Notes: generated from the letters alone by a model not told the origin. A stretch of DNA of 64,000 nt from Methanobacteriota archaeon (GCA_002718195.1 PBDU01000010.1:1-64000); one strand, 5' to 3'; positions 47,583-57,458 are shown, counted from the first letter of the stretch. Numbers and translations: made by a program.

Positions 47583-49337
47583 ATGACTGAAAAAGAAAAT
47601 CCTGATGATGAATGGATGCAGTACTCAAACGCTGGATTCGGTAAAACCGATTACTCACTTTGGGAAGATGTGGTTGAACACAAGCCCGAGGAGGAAATTG
47701 AGGAATTCGATGACTCCCCTGACTTAGAAGGAGAGATTTGGGATGATTCTGAACAATTGGGATCCCACATGGACGAGATTCCTAGGGCTCCAAATCCCGC
47801 AGGTCACAAGCACATGGTCAGAAGTGGAGTTTGCGATTCTTGTTTAGGAAGATGCGGCGGCAAGAAGATGTTTGACCAGTCCAATGCTGAATCTGGTGCA
47901 CAAATTAGAGCAGAAGTGCTGCAAGGAGATTCACACCTATCAGATTCTGGAATTATTGACCAGCTTTGTCCTTATTGTGAAAATTTATTCGATGAAGTAG
48001 ATTTGCTTACTGAGTTAATTTTGGAAGCGATGGAAGGTTATGAAGCAACCAAAATCCAGATTGGAGCGAGGATTCCAAAAGACCAAATTGAGACGGAGGA
48101 CAACCTAAGAAAGAAATATGCTGCTGGAGGCTCTGAAGCCCTAAAACCAGCCCTCGTTAATGAAATATCCAAGAAGATAAGAGAAAGTGGAAAAGGATAC
48201 AAAACTGTTTCAGATTCTCCCGAAATATTAGCCATCGTTGATGTCCTCACATTGAGCATAGAACTTGATATTAGAGCCGTGTATTATTACGGCAGATATC
48301 AAAAACTGGAGAGAGGAATACCACAAACCAGGTGGCCGTGTAGAGCATGCAAAGGCAGAGGATGTGAGAAGTGTAGCTTTACTGGCCAACAATATGACTC
48401 GAGTGTTCAAGATTTGATAGGTAGTCCAATGTGTGAATTCTTAGATGCACAGGAAGATTCCTTCCATGGAATGGGAAGAGAGGATATCGATGTAAGATGC
48501 ATGGGCTCGGGAAGGCCATTCGTCATCGAAATAAAAGAGCCAAAATCACGGACATTAGACACTGAAGTAGCGATGGCTGAGATCAATTCCCGAGCAGAAG
48601 GAAAAATCAAGATAAATTCATTGAGATTATCGAATAGAAAAGAAGTTGTCAGGATAAAGGATACTCCTGCTGAAAAATCCTACGCGATAAGATTCAAACT
48701 CCATCCGATGACCGAAAATGAATACAATATACTTACTGCGCCTATGGACCTTACCCAAGAGGATATTCAAGAGCGTGGCTCAAAAGGAAGGAAAAGACAG
48801 CCCCGACAAAAAAGAGGAGACAAGGGACAAGATGCTACTAAGCCGCTGCAACCCGAAATCGAAAAACAGGAATGGCACAGCCTGGAAGGTCTTGAGGGTA
48901 TGAAAAAGGCTGAATTGATGGAAATTATCGAAGAGAGGGGATTAACAAAAACAGGAACCAAAGCCATCCTGATTCAAAGAATCTTGGATGCAGGGCCTCC
49001 TGAATTGCCGACTGTGGACAGAGCATCAAATGAAGAAATTTTGCAAATTATCGAAAATTTAGCTGGTGTGAAATTAGCCCAAAGAACTCCTGATAGAGTT
49101 AGTCACAGACGTGCTGATTTAGTCAGAAGAAGAACGGTTTACGAGACAAATAATCCCGTCATCGAAGAGATAGACGGTGATACATTCGTCGAATTTACAT
49201 TGAGATGTGAATCTGGAACTTATGTCAAAGAAACGGTCCACGGAGACAGTGGTAGAACACAACCAAGCGTTGCAGCTCTAATCAAATCTAGATGTGAAGT
49301 TATGTGGCTTGATGTTGCTGATATTCACGCTGATTGA
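47583..49337 (+). CDS. pus10: tRNA pseudouridine synthase Pus10 with SAP domain insertion
   Basis: DIDVRCMGSGRPFVIEIKEPKSR, AQRTPDRVSHRRADLVRRRTVY, CESGTYVKETVHGDSGRTQPSVAALI; SAP-like LEGLEGMKKAELMEIIEERGLTKTGTKAILIQRI. Confidence 0.88.
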   Translation: MTEKENPDDEWMQYSNAGFGKTDYSLWEDVVEHKPEEEIEEFDDSPDLEGEIWDDSEQLGSHMDEIPRAPNPAGHKHMVRSGVCDSCLGRCGGKKMFDQSNAESGAQIRAEVLQGDSHLSDSGIIDQLCPYCENLFDEVDLLTELILEAMEGYEATKIQIGARIPKDQIETEDNLRKKYAAGGSEALKPALVNEISKKIRESGKGYKTVSDSPEILAIVDVLTLSIELDIRAVYYYGRYQKLERGIPQTRWPCRACKGRGCEKCSFTGQQYDSSVQDLIGSPMCEFLDAQEDSFHGMGREDIDVRCMGSGRPFVIEIKEPKSRTLDTEVAMAEINSRAEGKIKINSLRLSNRKEVVRIKDTPAEKSYAIRFKLHPMTENEYNILTAPMDLTQEDIQERGSKGRKRQPRQKRGDKGQDATKPLQPEIEKQEWHSLEGLEGMKKAELMEIIEERGLTKTGTKAILIQRILDAGPPELPTVDRASNEEILQIIENLAGVKLAQRTPDRVSHRRADLVRRRTVYETNNPVIEEIDGDTFVEFTLRCESGTYVKETVHGDSGRTQPSVAALIKSRCEVMWLDVADIHAD

Positions 49338-49456
49338 GGGCATATTCGACAAAATACCTGCTAATTCATCATCGCGGTGCTTAAATGGGGAAGGTAGGTC
49401 GCCGATAAAGCCGAGAGTGCGTAATTGCTGACTCGGAACCAAACGGAGGGATACAA

Positions 49457-49747
49457 ATGAAGAGATCTCATGGACAACGTGTAGGAACAAGAAGCATTCT
49501 ACGTCGCCGTAAGAACGAGCGCTCAAGAATCAACATTTCACGCGTAATGCACGAATACAAAGAAGGCGATAGAGTTGCTATCATCCTGGATGGAGGACAG
49601 CAAATGGGAATGCCTCACCGCAGATTCCACGGAAGAACTGGTTTCATCAAGGCTCGCCAAGGAAGAGCTTGGGTAGTCGCAGTCAAGGACAAAAACATGC
49701 CAAAGACTGTCATTGCAAGACCAGAACACCTCAAGCCTCTGGAGTGA
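49457..49747 (+). CDS. rpl21e: 50S ribosomal protein L21e
   Basis: YKEGDRVAIILDGGQQMGMPHRRFHGRTGFIKARQGRAWVVAVKD. Confidence 0.96.
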   Translation: MKRSHGQRVGTRSILRRRKNERSRINISRVMHEYKEGDRVAIILDGGQQMGMPHRRFHGRTGFIKARQGRAWVVAVKDKNMPKTVIARPEHLKPLE

Positions 49748-49752
49748 TTTGA

Positions 49753-50112
49753 ATGAGTGAAGAAAAATTCGTCGATTTCGCAACCGTTAGAGACCTGCTT
49801 TACGAAGCCCAAGACCGCAGAGGACAATTGACATACGAACAAACCGCTGCTCTACAACACGCTGAATGGGCTGCAAGTGATGCAAGAAACGGAAGCAAGA
49901 CCGACCCTCAAGTTTTTGAGGATCTGAGAAACGCAATCCTGAGCATTGATTCAATGTCTAACTACCCTGAGTTGGCTGCAAAGATAGCAGAACTAATCCC
50001 AATGAAGCCTATTCAAGTAAAAGCGGTTGCCGCTTCAAGAAGAATCTCAATGGAAGACTCAGATGTCGAGCAAATTCTTACTCTAGTCCGCCAACATGTT
50101 GGTGTTGAGTGA
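49753..50112 (+). CDS. rpoF: DNA-directed RNA polymerase subunit F (Rpb4)
   Basis: FVDFATVRDLLYEAQDRRGQLTYEQTAALQHAEWA; IAELIPMKPIQVKAVAASRRI; position between L21e and DUF655. Confidence 0.9.
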   Translation: MSEEKFVDFATVRDLLYEAQDRRGQLTYEQTAALQHAEWAASDARNGSKTDPQVFEDLRNAILSIDSMSNYPELAAKIAELIPMKPIQVKAVAASRRISMEDSDVEQILTLVRQHVGVE

Positions 50113-50134
50113 TTAACCACAAGAGGCGATTTCA

Positions 50135-50893
50135 ATGACTTCGCCAGGTCGTGACAGAAGAATCAATATCCCTAACAAGGGTAAAAAGGACCAAAATAAG
50201 GGAACTAATTTCCAAATGAGTCGCCCAGAAGTGGGTAGACAGGATAGGTCGACTAAACCAAAGCCAAGACAAGGCGGAAACAGAAACTTCAATCGCGGAA
50301 ATAACCGCAGAGGTCAAGGAAATAAACCAAGGGGTCTTCCAGAAGACCATCCATTGCAAAAAGCAGGCTATGCGAGAGTGCTGGATCACGATGTTGAAGA
50401 AAATGTGATTTACGCTCTAAGTGAAAATCCATTCGTCCTATCTAGGTTGAAGCCAAAGGAAGGGATTACCAACCAAATGGCAGGAAATAGAATCTGGATT
50501 GGTAAGGACCGCTCAAGAAGAGAGGTTGTCGATACTGTTCTAGGAATGACGAGCGTTGAGAGATTATCCAATGCTGCAAGCCTTGATTTACCGTTAATTA
50601 TTCAGTTATTTGTTGAAGAAAATGCTGGACACTTCATCAATTCATTCTTCAACAAAGCAGGTCCTTTGTCTCTAAAGCAGCATGCATTCGAACTGCTACC
50701 AGGAATTGGAGGCAAGAAGGCTCAACAAATGGTTGAGATTAGAGGTCGAGTCGGTTTCAAATCCCTGGAGGAGTTGAATGAAAAGTGTGGCATTGATGCT
50801 GCTGAATTACTAGCGACAAGATTCCACCAAGAGATGTCTGACAGAGATCTTCAACCAAGATTGGTTGAGTTGCTATTACCGGTGAAAGCATGA
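50135..50893 (+). CDS. DUF655 family protein
   Basis: YARVLDHDVEENVIYALSENPFVLSRLKPKEGI; HAFELLPGIGGKKAQQMVEIRGRVGFKSLEEL (HhH). Confidence 0.88.
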   Translation: MTSPGRDRRINIPNKGKKDQNKGTNFQMSRPEVGRQDRSTKPKPRQGGNRNFNRGNNRRGQGNKPRGLPEDHPLQKAGYARVLDHDVEENVIYALSENPFVLSRLKPKEGITNQMAGNRIWIGKDRSRREVVDTVLGMTSVERLSNAASLDLPLIIQLFVEENAGHFINSFFNKAGPLSLKQHAFELLPGIGGKKAQQMVEIRGRVGFKSLEELNEKCGIDAAELLATRFHQEMSDRDLQPRLVELLLPVKA

Positions 50894-51765
50894 AAAGCGC
50901 AAGGCAACTTGTCGATGCGTTAAGAATTGAACAACCACCTAATAAATCACTAGGTCAGCATTTCTTAATCGATGATGCCATCCTCGAGAGAATCATAACA
51001 CATGCTAATCTCAATGAGAGTGACCATGTTCTCGAAATTGGCCCAGGCCCTGGAACATTGACTCAAGTATTGATGCAAAATTGTGGCAAGCTCACTGCAA
51101 TTGAATTCGATGAAGGAGCTTGCAAACACCTTGATTATGAGTTTAAGAGCCAGATTAATGAAGGCAAATTAGATTTAGTTTCAGGAGATGCATTAACGGA
51201 AAAATGGCCCGAAAAAATAGATGCTGTTGTAGCCAACATACCATATCAAATCTCATCACCTCTTATTGAAAAACTAACTCAATTTCTTAGAAACTCCAGA
51301 TTTAGTGGACCCAGAATCTGTGTATTGATGGTACAAGAAGAGTTTGCAATGAGGCTTGTTATGCCCGAGTGGCCAGATCATTCTTCGCTTGGTATGTGCG
51401 CAAAAATGGACTGGAGTTCTGAATTACTAGACCATATACCTCCGCATCACTTCTCTCCTTCTCCGCTGGTTCATTCTAGGTTGGTGAGAATGATTCCTTG
51501 TGAGTGGGAATACGACATAGACAAAAGGCTCGTAAAAACCCTGATTCAATCTGCTTTTTCTGAAAGAAGAAAAAAGATTAGAACTTCGCTCAAGTCGGTG
51601 CCAAAGCGTATCTCAAGGGTACCTGGATGGCACGCGAAGCGTTGGAAAGATGCTTACGTGGAATTAAGAGATGAAGAGATAATGGAGCACAGGCCAGAGG
51701 AATTAGAATTTGAAGATTGGATTGATTTGGCAATGGATTTCCAAGATGGATTGATTATTGATTAA
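50890..51765 (+). CDS. rsmA: 16S rRNA dimethyladenosine transferase (KsgA/Dim1)
   Basis: NKSLGQHFLIDDAILERI, VLEIGPGPGTLTQVLMQ, VVANIPYQISSPLIEKL. Confidence 0.95.
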   Translation: MKSARQLVDALRIEQPPNKSLGQHFLIDDAILERIITHANLNESDHVLEIGPGPGTLTQVLMQNCGKLTAIEFDEGACKHLDYEFKSQINEGKLDLVSGDALTEKWPEKIDAVVANIPYQISSPLIEKLTQFLRNSRFSGPRICVLMVQEEFAMRLVMPEWPDHSSLGMCAKMDWSSELLDHIPPHHFSPSPLVHSRLVRMIPCEWEYDIDKRLVKTLIQSAFSERRKKIRTSLKSVPKRISRVPGWHAKRWKDAYVELRDEEIMEHRPEELEFEDWIDLAMDFQDGLIID

Positions 51766-51844
51766 ATGGCCTTGAAAATAAATTAGGTCAAGAGGAGGGT
51801 TTTCAACCACTCGCCTCTTGGCTCGGCAAGTCGGAGGGGGATGT

Positions 51845-52933
51845 ATGGCAAAGAAGGACACCTATCTTGCGTTATTACGTAGAGGTATTGACGATACTAC
51901 CGCACAACAACTTGCTGATGCAGGTCTCAAAATTAGTGACCTGAAAAGAATCGACGAAAGCATGTTGGTTGAGAATTATGGACTGAAAAAGGACATTGCA
52001 AAAGGTGTTGTTGAAATTGTCAAGGCAGGCCCTCAATCCCACGGTAAAGAGAGATATCTATCCAAGGTTCTTGCTCCAGAAAAGAAAAAGGAAAGCAAGA
52101 TTGAGGAAATCAAATTCAAAAGACAGCAAAAGGACGTCTTAGTCGAACTTGCTGAACAAAAAGAAAGACTCAAACTAGCTAAGGTCGAAGCATTTAGGTC
52201 TCAGAAAATCGTTATGAACAGGCTTGGAAAAACGGTTGAGTTAATTGTTAAACTTGAAAATAACTTGTATGATGAATCCAAGGATGATCATAAAGTCAAA
52301 CTGAGAGACCAACTTGAAACAAGGGGGCTAGAAGCCGCAAGGGACCATGAAATGCTAGAATTAGAGGGGACACCACAAGACATCGTTGATTTCAGAAGAA
52401 AGCATGTACCGGCATTAATTTTCCATGCTTGCCCTGAGTGTGGTGAAGAAATGGATCCTAGGCAATCAGTTGACCCTGATAGAGTTGGAGAATATGCCCT
52501 TATTTGCTGGGAATGTGAAACTTCTTTCACACCAGCACTATCTGACTTGGTTGAAGAGAGACTGAGCAACGGAACTAGGATTTCCATCATCGAAGATAAA
52601 GCACCAAGAAATCCTGTGCCTCCGAAGCCTGCTGGCTTAAACTACAGCGATGTAAGCAAGATTATCCAGAAAGACCTGGATGATACAAACCAATCTGCTG
52701 ATGAGGTTACTCAACAAGTTGAGGCAAGCCCACTAACCGGTGGACTGATGGATATCCATGAATGGATAAATCAAACCATAGCAGCAAAAGGCTACATCCA
52801 AGCACAAGAAGACAGAGAGGACTTCATCCTGCAAACAGGAGCGGGTGCTACCAAGTTCAACAAGTGGATGAAGAAAGCTGGATTATACTTCAATAAGCAA
52901 ACTGGACGTTGGACTAGATTCAAGGATCGCTGA
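51845..52933 (+). CDS. Uncharacterised protein with HhH-like N-terminus and zinc ribbon
   Basis: CPECGEEMDP...YALICWECETSF; GIDDTTAQQLADAGLKISDLKRID. Confidence 0.6.
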   Translation: MAKKDTYLALLRRGIDDTTAQQLADAGLKISDLKRIDESMLVENYGLKKDIAKGVVEIVKAGPQSHGKERYLSKVLAPEKKKESKIEEIKFKRQQKDVLVELAEQKERLKLAKVEAFRSQKIVMNRLGKTVELIVKLENNLYDESKDDHKVKLRDQLETRGLEAARDHEMLELEGTPQDIVDFRRKHVPALIFHACPECGEEMDPRQSVDPDRVGEYALICWECETSFTPALSDLVEERLSNGTRISIIEDKAPRNPVPPKPAGLNYSDVSKIIQKDLDDTNQSADEVTQQVEASPLTGGLMDIHEWINQTIAAKGYIQAQEDREDFILQTGAGATKFNKWMKKAGLYFNKQTGRWTRFKDR

Positions 52934-52939
52934 GGACTC

Positions 52940-53245
52940 ATGTCTGAGAAAAAAGAAGTTAGTCTAGTAAGATTCTTTCGCGGAGCAAATCTTCTTGGAC
53001 AAACTATCCTTCAAGAAGGGAAAACAGTAGTCGAGCATAGTTATCTTGCTGAAGTCGACATACCAACCAATTGTACAAGTGGTAACTGTGGAGCATGTAT
53101 GGTTACACTACTAAGCGGCGAGGTTAGTGTCCCAGAGCCGATGCCACCCGGTCTTGATGAGGATTTTATTGCGGATGGTGCCAGATTAGGCTGCATTGGA
53201 ATACCGAAAGGTGATGTCGATATTGACATCTTGCCGCCATTGTGA
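52940..53245 (+). CDS. 2Fe-2S ferredoxin
   Basis: PTNCTSGNCGACMVTLLSGEV...GARLGCIGIP plant-type [2Fe-2S] Cys pattern. Confidence 0.9.
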   Translation: MSEKKEVSLVRFFRGANLLGQTILQEGKTVVEHSYLAEVDIPTNCTSGNCGACMVTLLSGEVSVPEPMPPGLDEDFIADGARLGCIGIPKGDVDIDILPPL

Positions 53246-53255
53246 AGGTGATTAG

Positions 53256-53435
53256 ATGTTCAATGAATGGGGCATTACTGAGTGGTTTCTTCTTATCATC
53301 AATCTGCTTGTCATCTCTCTAGTCATTTTCTTGGTGCGAAGGAAATTTTTGCGCCTGATGGAAAAAGTCGAACAAAGACATAATCAGAGCGCTGAAAAAA
53401 GACGTCTTCAATCAAGAGAGTTGTTGAAAAAGTAA
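53256..53435 (+). CDS. Small single-TM membrane protein (59 aa)
   Basis: MFNEWGITEWFLLIINLLVISLVIFLVRRKFLRLMEKVEQRHNQSAEKRRLQSRELLKK; directly downstream of ferredoxin gene. Confidence 0.5.
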   Translation: MFNEWGITEWFLLIINLLVISLVIFLVRRKFLRLMEKVEQRHNQSAEKRRLQSRELLKK

Positions 53436-53449
53436 TTCACTTTACAGAA

Positions 53450-53836
53450 TCAATCCTTTTTCTTCTTTATTGTAAATGACTTATTGTCGTGCCCCCAGTG
53501 AACAAGACCCTTTTTGTTATCATCAAAAATGAAGTATTTAGTTGAAAATGAAGCCCCTAATTCTGGGTGCTCTTCATCTAACTCAATCACGATGCGTGTT
53601 GAATATCCACCAAAGCATCCGACCCCAGCTTTTCCAGTTATTCCATCCACCATTACATCAAAAAGAGGTGACAATTCCTTACCTTGGTTGGGAACAAACG
53701 GGTTTGAATCAACCTCAAGCACTAAATCTTTCTCAAAAATTTCTTCATATGTTTCAATATTTGAATTCATGAAAGTGGAAAATATTGAGGATTTATAAAA
53801 ATCAAGAACATCGTGGGATTTACTAACCCTCGCCAT
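53450..53836 (-). CDS. Hypothetical protein
   Basis: Start MARVSKSHDVLDFYK at 53836; coherent acidic/hydrophobic sequence. Confidence 0.5.
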   Translation of the reverse strand: MARVSKSHDVLDFYKSSIFSTFMNSNIETYEEIFEKDLVLEVDSNPFVPNQGKELSPLFDVMVDGITGKAGVGCFGGYSTRIVIELDEEHPELGASFSTKYFIFDDNKKGLVHWGHDNKSFTIKKKKD

Positions 53837-53848
53837 ATTCAAGAAACT

Positions 53849-55159
53849 ATGCAAGGCGCTGAGATAACCACTCAAGCCTTGCCAATCGGTCAATTCGTGG
53901 AATCTCTAAAGTCACACTTGAAGAGAGAACAATCATTCAGAAATGTTGTACTCAAAGGCGAGTTGAGTAAGTTTCACAAACACCATAGTGGACATGTGTA
54001 CCTCACTCTCAAAGATTCCCAGGGACAACTGGACGGTGTAATGTGGAGAGCAGCAAGAACAATACCAAGTGAAATCAAGGAAGGAAAAGAGGTTGTTGTA
54101 ATCGGTAGTATTGACCTTTATCCGCCACAAGGAAGAATACAATTGGTGATTGACCGTATTCAATTGCTAAACAACATCGGACTATTGGAAGCGGAGAAAA
54201 GAAAATTGGTTGAGAAATTGAAGCAAGAGGGGGCTTTGGATAGAATAAGAAGACCTCTGCCTCGGCTGCCAAAACATATCGTAATCTTGACTGGTTCCGG
54301 ATCCGCTGCGCTCGCAGATATGCTTAGGATTTCCACAGACAGGTTTCCTAATGTCAGAATCTCTGTTATCGGCATTTCAGTTCAGGGTGATAATGCAGTT
54401 CCTGAAATTTGCAAGGGGATAGATGTAGCTAACTCAATGACAACTCAGGGCTATTCCGATTCTTCTGGTTTGCCTGCAGTTGATTTGATAATTCTAGCAA
54501 GAGGAGGCGGCGCTCCAGAGGACCTCTGGGCATTCAACTTAGAGCCAGTAGCAAGAAAAATTCTCGAAGCAAAAGCACCTCTAATCAGTGCAATAGGCCA
54601 TGAATCAGATGTCTTAGTTAGTGACTTAGTTGCTGATGTAAGAGCGAGCACTCCTTCCAATGCCATCGAAATTGCCGTTCCCGATTTTGACGATTTACTA
54701 TTCCACTTATCAGATTTACAAAACCGAAAGGAAAAAACAATCCACGACATCTTAGAAGATTTATCTCAGAAAATAGAGATCCTGCAATTAAGGCTTTCAA
54801 AAGCACCACTTGAGGGCATCAAGAGTTCACAAATCAAACTTGGAAACTTGGATAAGCGCTTGACTTCCTCGTCTATGTCCATTGCAGCATCTTACAAACA
54901 TAGAGTTGGTGCTCTAAAATCTCAGATGAATATCAATGTGAGCAAAAATATTGCCAATGTAAGAGTCTTGTTGGAAAAAAGTGAGGCAATACTGAAATCA
55001 ACTAACCCAAAGAACGTCATAAACAGAGGATATACAATGATGCAAGATGATGCTGGAAAAGTGATTACTAGCATCTCGCAAATTGATGAGGGACAAAAGG
55101 TCGAAATGAGATTAAAGGATGGAATAATTACATCAAAGGTTGAATCAAAGAGGAGATAA
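53849..55159 (+). CDS. xseA: Exodeoxyribonuclease VII large subunit
   Basis: FVESLKSHLKREQSFRNVVLKGELSKFHKHHSGHVYLTLKDSQGQLDGVMWR; LIILARGGGAPEDLWAFNLEPVARKI; SAIGHESDVLVSDLVADVRASTPSNAIEIAVP. Confidence 0.95.
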   Translation: MQGAEITTQALPIGQFVESLKSHLKREQSFRNVVLKGELSKFHKHHSGHVYLTLKDSQGQLDGVMWRAARTIPSEIKEGKEVVVIGSIDLYPPQGRIQLVIDRIQLLNNIGLLEAEKRKLVEKLKQEGALDRIRRPLPRLPKHIVILTGSGSAALADMLRISTDRFPNVRISVIGISVQGDNAVPEICKGIDVANSMTTQGYSDSSGLPAVDLIILARGGGAPEDLWAFNLEPVARKILEAKAPLISAIGHESDVLVSDLVADVRASTPSNAIEIAVPDFDDLLFHLSDLQNRKEKTIHDILEDLSQKIEILQLRLSKAPLEGIKSSQIKLGNLDKRLTSSSMSIAASYKHRVGALKSQMNINVSKNIANVRVLLEKSEAILKSTNPKNVINRGYTMMQDDAGKVITSISQIDEGQKVEMRLKDGIITSKVESKRR

Positions 55160-55160
55160 A

Positions 55161-55361
55161 ATGAGTGAAACAAAAACATTTGCAGATACGTTGAAAGAAT
55201 TGGAAGCAATAGTTGCCGAACTTGAACGTGGTGGAGTTGATTTAGACAAAACTCTGACTATGTTTGAACAAGGCACTGAACTATTGAAACAGTGCAAAAC
55301 CCATCTTGAAGAAGCAGAAGGTAAAATTAGAGAATTGAGCCTTGATGGAAACGAGAGTTGA
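55161..55361 (+). CDS. xseB: Exodeoxyribonuclease VII small subunit
   Basis: FADTLKELEAIVAELERGGVDLDKTLTMFEQGTELLKQCKTHLEEAEGKI. Confidence 0.93.
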   Translation: MSETKTFADTLKELEAIVAELERGGVDLDKTLTMFEQGTELLKQCKTHLEEAEGKIRELSLDGNES

Positions 55362-55665
55362 TTTCGTGAAGCCCAAACAACTTCAGCAGTTGCAGAGAAA
55401 AATACTGAGAATAATTAGTTCTCGGCTCGCAGTGCACACAGAAGTTACAATGGAAAAAACTGACATGATCAAATCGGTACAATTTGATGAGGATGGTAAT
55501 TGTGAATTGGTGGTACAACCAAACAGACCTCATTGCCCCTGCTGTTTACTAGATTTACAAGATTTTCATTCTGAAATTAAAGCCATTAAAGGAATTGGAA
55601 ATGTCCTGCTCTCAGTTGAAGGAGTCCCCGATAATGACAGATGGACAAGGGCATTAAACCAGTAA
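55345..55665 (+). CDS. Hypothetical protein
   Basis: 106 aa ORF overlapping the end of xseB. Confidence 0.45.
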   Translation: METRVDFVKPKQLQQLQRKILRIISSRLAVHTEVTMEKTDMIKSVQFDEDGNCELVVQPNRPHCPCCLLDLQDFHSEIKAIKGIGNVLLSVEGVPDNDRWTRALNQ

Positions 55666-55667
55666 TC

Positions 55668-56570
55668 TCAATTTACTTTTTGAGCAGCACCTGGCTGATA
55701 CCTTGACAACATTTCCTTTTCGAATTGCTCTGAAGCAACTGATTTTCTTTTTCTCAAGAAAAAGTAGGTTGGCACTGACCATAGTAAAATTGAGGCAATC
55801 CATGCAATGATTATTCCAAAAATCACTCCAATAGCAGGATATGCAATCATTGCGATTAATGCAAAGACTGCCACGCTAGCTCCTCCCAACATCATAGGAC
55901 CAGCTGCACCAATTGATACCGATGAGTCCTGAGAAATCCACAATGCAACCATCGTAGTTAGGAAAATTGCTGGAAAAACGCTTGCTAATCCACTCAACAA
56001 TGGATATCCGAGGGATGAAAGTAAAACTGCTACACCGATAGCAAAAGCAGCCATGAATCCTCTTGATGTCAGAACAAGCAGGGTTGGCTTATTTTTCCCC
56101 TTTGGAGCAGGGTTGGCTTTCCAAGTAAATGATACCCCAAGAATTGCTAATAGGATCAAACCTGCAAATCCGATTGTTATCTCAGTAAGACCAGCAGATT
56201 TTCCAATCTCGGTGGCTTTGACAATAATTATTCCACAGATAGACCATACCAACAAGGAGAGCAATGTTATGCTCAATCCTCCGATTAATCCGTCATCTTT
56301 GATCAACTTTGGACCTATAACCCAAATTGAAAGGAATACTGCATTGATTAGCATGCCAAGTGGAATCACTGACATCGATTCTAAGAATTCGGTTTGAGTT
56401 GAACTAATCCAAATCCCATAAGAGGCTGGAACTATAGTGGTAGGAATTGTTCCAAGAACACCACCTAAGGTACCGCCAAATTTCTCGATAGCAATGGTGA
56501 CAAGGGTTGCAACAACACCGGCAAAAGCAGCTGATAGGATTACGGTTGAGTAATCTATGTTCTCAAACAA
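55668..56570 (-). CDS. Multi-pass membrane protein
   Basis: About 9-10 hydrophobic segments. Confidence 0.65.
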   Translation of the reverse strand: MFENIDYSTVILSAAFAGVVATLVTIAIEKFGGTLGGVLGTIPTTIVPASYGIWISSTQTEFLESMSVIPLGMLINAVFLSIWVIGPKLIKDDGLIGGLSITLLSLLVWSICGIIIVKATEIGKSAGLTEITIGFAGLILLAILGVSFTWKANPAPKGKNKPTLLVLTSRGFMAAFAIGVAVLLSSLGYPLLSGLASVFPAIFLTTMVALWISQDSSVSIGAAGPMMLGGASVAVFALIAMIAYPAIGVIFGIIIAWIASILLWSVPTYFFLRKRKSVASEQFEKEMLSRYQPGAAQKVN

Positions 56571-56579
56571 GTCTAGACC

Positions 56580-56909
56580 TCAGAGGAACCTGTTGAGTCT
56601 GTTGCTCAACCTGTCCAATCCTCCGCCAGCCCATGATTTCTTATTTTCCCCATCGATGTATATTGCATTGAAAGGTAGTACATCAACTTCTGAAACCCAT
56701 TTTTCTTGGAGCTTGAATCTACCCCATCCTGGCTCATCGAGATTTATCTTACCAAATCTTACACCATCAGGTACATCTTCCCAAGCATTTAGATCGGCAG
56801 TCCAGTCCTTACAAGCTTCGCAAGTAGTCTTACCTAGAATCAAAACTGATTTTGGCTCTTTTAAGAAATCAGACCAATTGTCTTTGGTCAACAACTCAAC
56901 GTTTGCCAT
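56580..56909 (-). CDS. Thioredoxin-like protein
   Basis: SVLILGKTTCEACKDWTADL (CxxC) and thioredoxin-like VLPFNAIYIDGE. Confidence 0.7.
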   Translation of the reverse strand: MANVELLTKDNWSDFLKEPKSVLILGKTTCEACKDWTADLNAWEDVPDGVRFGKINLDEPGWGRFKLQEKWVSEVDVLPFNAIYIDGENKKSWAGGGLDRLSNRLNRFL

Positions 56910-56930
56910 CGTGGCTCACCTGTTATGGTT

Positions 56931-57458
56931 TCATGCAACGTATTCGTCGCCCTTTTTCCAGTTTGCACCGCATAGACCACCGGCCATGGTTGCTTGTGAA
57001 GTTCTCAAAACTTCTGCTGGAGAACGACCTGCATCCATGTTGTTGATGGACCACATCTGGACTTTTCCATCAGCGTCTACCAGAACTGTTCCTCTGAATG
57101 AGCAACCTAGTTCAGCATTCAACATTCCGAAGCTCTTTGTTAGGTCTTGCTTAGTGTCTGCTAGAACGTGGTGATTAACTCCACCTGGGAAGATGCTCTC
57201 ATCAGCAAACCATGCATTGTGAGAGTGCCATGAATCTGTGGAACATCCGATAACGGTGATTCCATCATCCTCAAAGTCTTCCTTCAGTTGTTCAAAACCG
57301 ACAATTTCAGTTGGGCAAATGAAAGTAAAGTCAAACGGGTACCAGTACATCAAGTACCATTTGCCTTTCATATCTTCACTAGAAATGTGAACACTTTCTC
57401 CGCCGATGTATGCTCTTGATGACCACTCAGGTGCATCTTTTCCAATCATGTTGTCCAT
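56931..57458 (-). CDS. Peroxiredoxin (AhpC/TSA family)
   Basis: KWYLMYWYPFDFTFICPTEIVGFEQLKEDFEDDGITVIGCSTDSWHSHNAW. Confidence 0.93.
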   Translation of the reverse strand: MDNMIGKDAPEWSSRAYIGGESVHISSEDMKGKWYLMYWYPFDFTFICPTEIVGFEQLKEDFEDDGITVIGCSTDSWHSHNAWFADESIFPGGVNHHVLADTKQDLTKSFGMLNAELGCSFRGTVLVDADGKVQMWSINNMDAGRSPAEVLRTSQATMAGGLCGANWKKGDEYVA

